6,740 bases of DNA from assembly GCA_002281005.1 (NCBI GenBank), contig NCFD01000069.1:1-6740 (forward strand), written 5' to 3'. This DNA comes from Acidocella sp. 35-58-6. Lineage in GTDB: Bacteria > Pseudomonadota > Alphaproteobacteria > Acetobacterales > Acetobacteraceae. A model generated the notes under the pieces. The model had not been told where the DNA came from. It saw only the letters and a list, made by a program, of their open reading frames with translations, and did no database searches. The translations under genes and the position numbers were made by a program. This document shows positions 5,335-6,740 of this stretch, one piece after another. Position 1 is the stretch's first letter; each line of letters starts with the position of its first letter.

Positions 5335-6740
5335 TTAAACGGGTAAGGCGGCGGGGCGCCGCGAAATGTACCAGCGCGAGGTGATCAGGCGCACCAGCAC
5401 CGTGGCCGTGAACAAGGTGGTGATGATGCCAACGCAAATGGTGACGGCAAAGCCACGCACTGGCGGCGAGCCGAAAATAAACAGCGTGACGTGCGCCAGC
5501 AGGGTGGTGACATTACTATCGATGATGGTGCCGTAAGCGCGCGAATAACCCGCCTCCAGAGCCGCCAGCGGCTTGCGGCCGTTTTTGACCTCCTCACGTA
5601 CCCGTTCGTTGATCAGCACGTTAGCATCCACCGCCATGCCGAGCGTGAGCAAAATACCCGCCATGCCGGGCAGCGTGAGCGTGGCACCCATGATCGAGAG
5701 CACTGCCAGCATGATGAACAGGTTCATCACCAGCGCGATGTTCGCAAACCAGCCGAACAAACCATAGAATGTGGCCATAAACACCAGCACCAGCACAAAA
5801 CCCAAACCGAGTGACATGGCGCCAGCCTTGATGGCATCAGCCCCTAGTTCCGGCCCGACGCTTTGCTCCTCGACAATGCTGAGCGGTGCGGGCAGCGCCC
5901 CGGCCCGCAGCAGCAGCGCGAAATCAGTGGCTTGCTGGGCGGAATAATTGCCGGTGATCTGACCCGAGCCGCCGGTGATCGGCTCGCGGATGACCGGGGC
6001 CGAGATAATTTTGCCATCCAGGATGATGGCAAACGGCTTGCCCACATTATCGGTGGTGACATCGGCGAATTCACGCGCCCCCACCGAGTTCAGGGTGAAA
6101 TTCACCACCCAGTTGCCGCTTTGGGGGTCGGTACTGGCCTGGGCGTTTTGCAAATCAGCGCCGTCAACCGCCACCGAAGCATTCACCACCATGGTCTGGT
6201 TGGGGTCGTTCTGCATCGGCAGCACCTCATCGCCCACCGGCGGCGGGCCACCGGGCTGGGCGGTGGTGTCCACCAGTTGGAAGGTCATGTGAGCGGTGGT
6301 GCCGATCAGGGCGCGGATGCGCTCAGGGTCTGAGACACCGGGAAGCTGCACCACGATCTGGTCGGACCCCTGGCGGGCAATTTGCGGGTTGAGCACGCCT
6401 GAGCCGTCGATCCGGCGCTGGATGATGGTGATGGATTGGTCCACCGCCTGGGATTCGCGCGCCACCTGCGCCTGATGCGGCACCTGCAGGGTGACACTGC
6501 CATCATTACCGACATTCACCAGTAAGTTGGCACCGCCAGTGGATTGATTAAAGGTGATGAGCTTGCCAAGGGCGGCCTGGGCAGCGGCGGCGTCCTCATT
6601 ATGCAGCAGGTGCAACGTGACTTGGTTATTAGTGGCATCACCATGCAGGCCGGTATAACCAAGATTGGCCTTGCGCATCGCCTGGCGCGCACTGTCCACT
6701 AGGTTGGCTAGATCCTGCTTCTCTACGGCGCCAAGGTCGA
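5335..6740 (-). CDS. secD: Protein translocase subunit SecD, N-terminus cut by window edge
   Basis: SecD is the partner of SecF in proton-driven, late-stage protein export. The frame is open from the window edge: 467 complete codons plus a partial one, so the true start, first membrane helix and GLDLxGG motif (roughly 60-80 residues) lie outside. A GTG at 6699 is internal, not the start. Counting from the first full codon, residues 1 to about 300 are periplasmic: RRIDGSGV at 108-115 with QLPGVSDPERI after it is the P1 core, KPFAIILDGKIISAPVI the following strand, and LLRAGALPAPL (276-286) leads to the membrane. Five helices follow (about 302-325, 330-350, 355-377, 405-425, 428-450). TLPGMAGILLTLGMAVDANV contains D371, matching the essential Asp519 of E. 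coli SecD. AYGTIIDSNVTTLLA is also typical. The stop is followed by secF after 12 bp. yajC, the usual upstream neighbour, is not visible. Confidence 0.98.
   Translation of the reverse strand, partial: DLGAVEKQDLANLVDSARQAMRKANLGYTGLHGDATNNQVTLHLLHNEDAAAAQAALGKLITFNQSTGGANLLVNVGNDGSVTLQVPHQAQVARESQAVDQSITIIQRRIDGSGVLNPQIARQGSDQIVVQLPGVSDPERIRALIGTTAHMTFQLVDTTAQPGGPPPVGDEVLPMQNDPNQTMVVNASVAVDGADLQNAQASTDPQSGNWVVNFTLNSVGAREFADVTTDNVGKPFAIILDGKIISAPVIREPITGGSGQITGNYSAQQATDFALLLRAGALPAPLSIVEEQSVGPELGADAIKAGAMSLGLGFVLVLVFMATFYGLFGWFANIALVMNLFIMLAVLSIMGATLTLPGMAGILLTLGMAVDANVLINERVREEVKNGRKPLAALEAGYSRAYGTIIDSNVTTLLAHVTLFIFGSPPVRGFAVTICVGIITTLFTATVLVRLITSRWYISRRPAALPV

Noticed and set aside
5863..6333. 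156-residue open frame on the plus strand
   Set aside because: It is antisense to the conserved periplasmic part of SecD; the His/Gly-rich translation matches no family I know.
1..6740. Mobile element, CRISPR array, phage gene, tRNA or toxin-antitoxin pair
   Set aside because: I looked for transposase-like motifs, spaced repeats, terminal inverted repeats, cloverleaf folds and small paired genes on both strands and found none; every long stretch is accounted for by core genes.

Overview
The window looks like ordinary chromosomal core sequence from a GC-rich bacterium, most likely an alphaproteobacterium. Three things point there: an acidic-tailed zinc-ribbon protein of the FYDLN/TIGR02300 type divergent from aroA-cmk, an AroA whose sequence follows the class II (CP4-like) pattern, and a SecF with the STNDKVVVYDR signature that I associate with alphaproteobacteria. 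I cannot fix the genus from sequence alone; Rhodospirillales/Acetobacterales is a guess.

Layout. Six of seven genes are on the minus strand. Reading in the minus direction, from high to low coordinates: secD (6740-5335, N-terminus outside the window) and secF (5322-4348) form a tight Sec-translocon accessory operon. After a 120-bp AT-rich gap comes an EAL-domain cyclic-di-GMP phosphodiesterase-like protein with a receiver-like N-terminus (4227-3064). A plus-strand gene for the FYDLN-type protein (2699-3028) converges on it, and a shared hairpin lies between the two stop codons. That gene is divergent from aroA (2601-1270), which overlaps cmk (1273-653) by ATGA. A GTG-started nitroreductase gene (621-1, C-terminus outside the window) follows cmk after 31 bp and completes a likely aroA-cmk-nitroreductase transcription unit.

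How the genes work together. SecD and SecF form one membrane complex that uses the proton gradient to help pull secreted proteins across the inner membrane. AroA (aromatic amino acid/chorismate pathway) and Cmk (CMP/dCMP phosphorylation) are a common co-transcribed housekeeping pair. In many proteobacteria cmk is followed by rpsA; here a nitroreductase occupies that place. The EAL protein is the only signalling gene and probably has its own promoter in the AT-rich gap.

I see no mobile element, CRISPR array, tRNA, rRNA or clear novel system. The points worth a second look are smaller: an 11-bp perfect tandem duplication across the cmk stop codon, a glycine at the glyphosate-determining site of a class II-like AroA, a T8 slippage-prone tract in aroA, an EAL domain with an altered loop 6 but intact catalytic residues, and the composition break upstream of the EAL gene.
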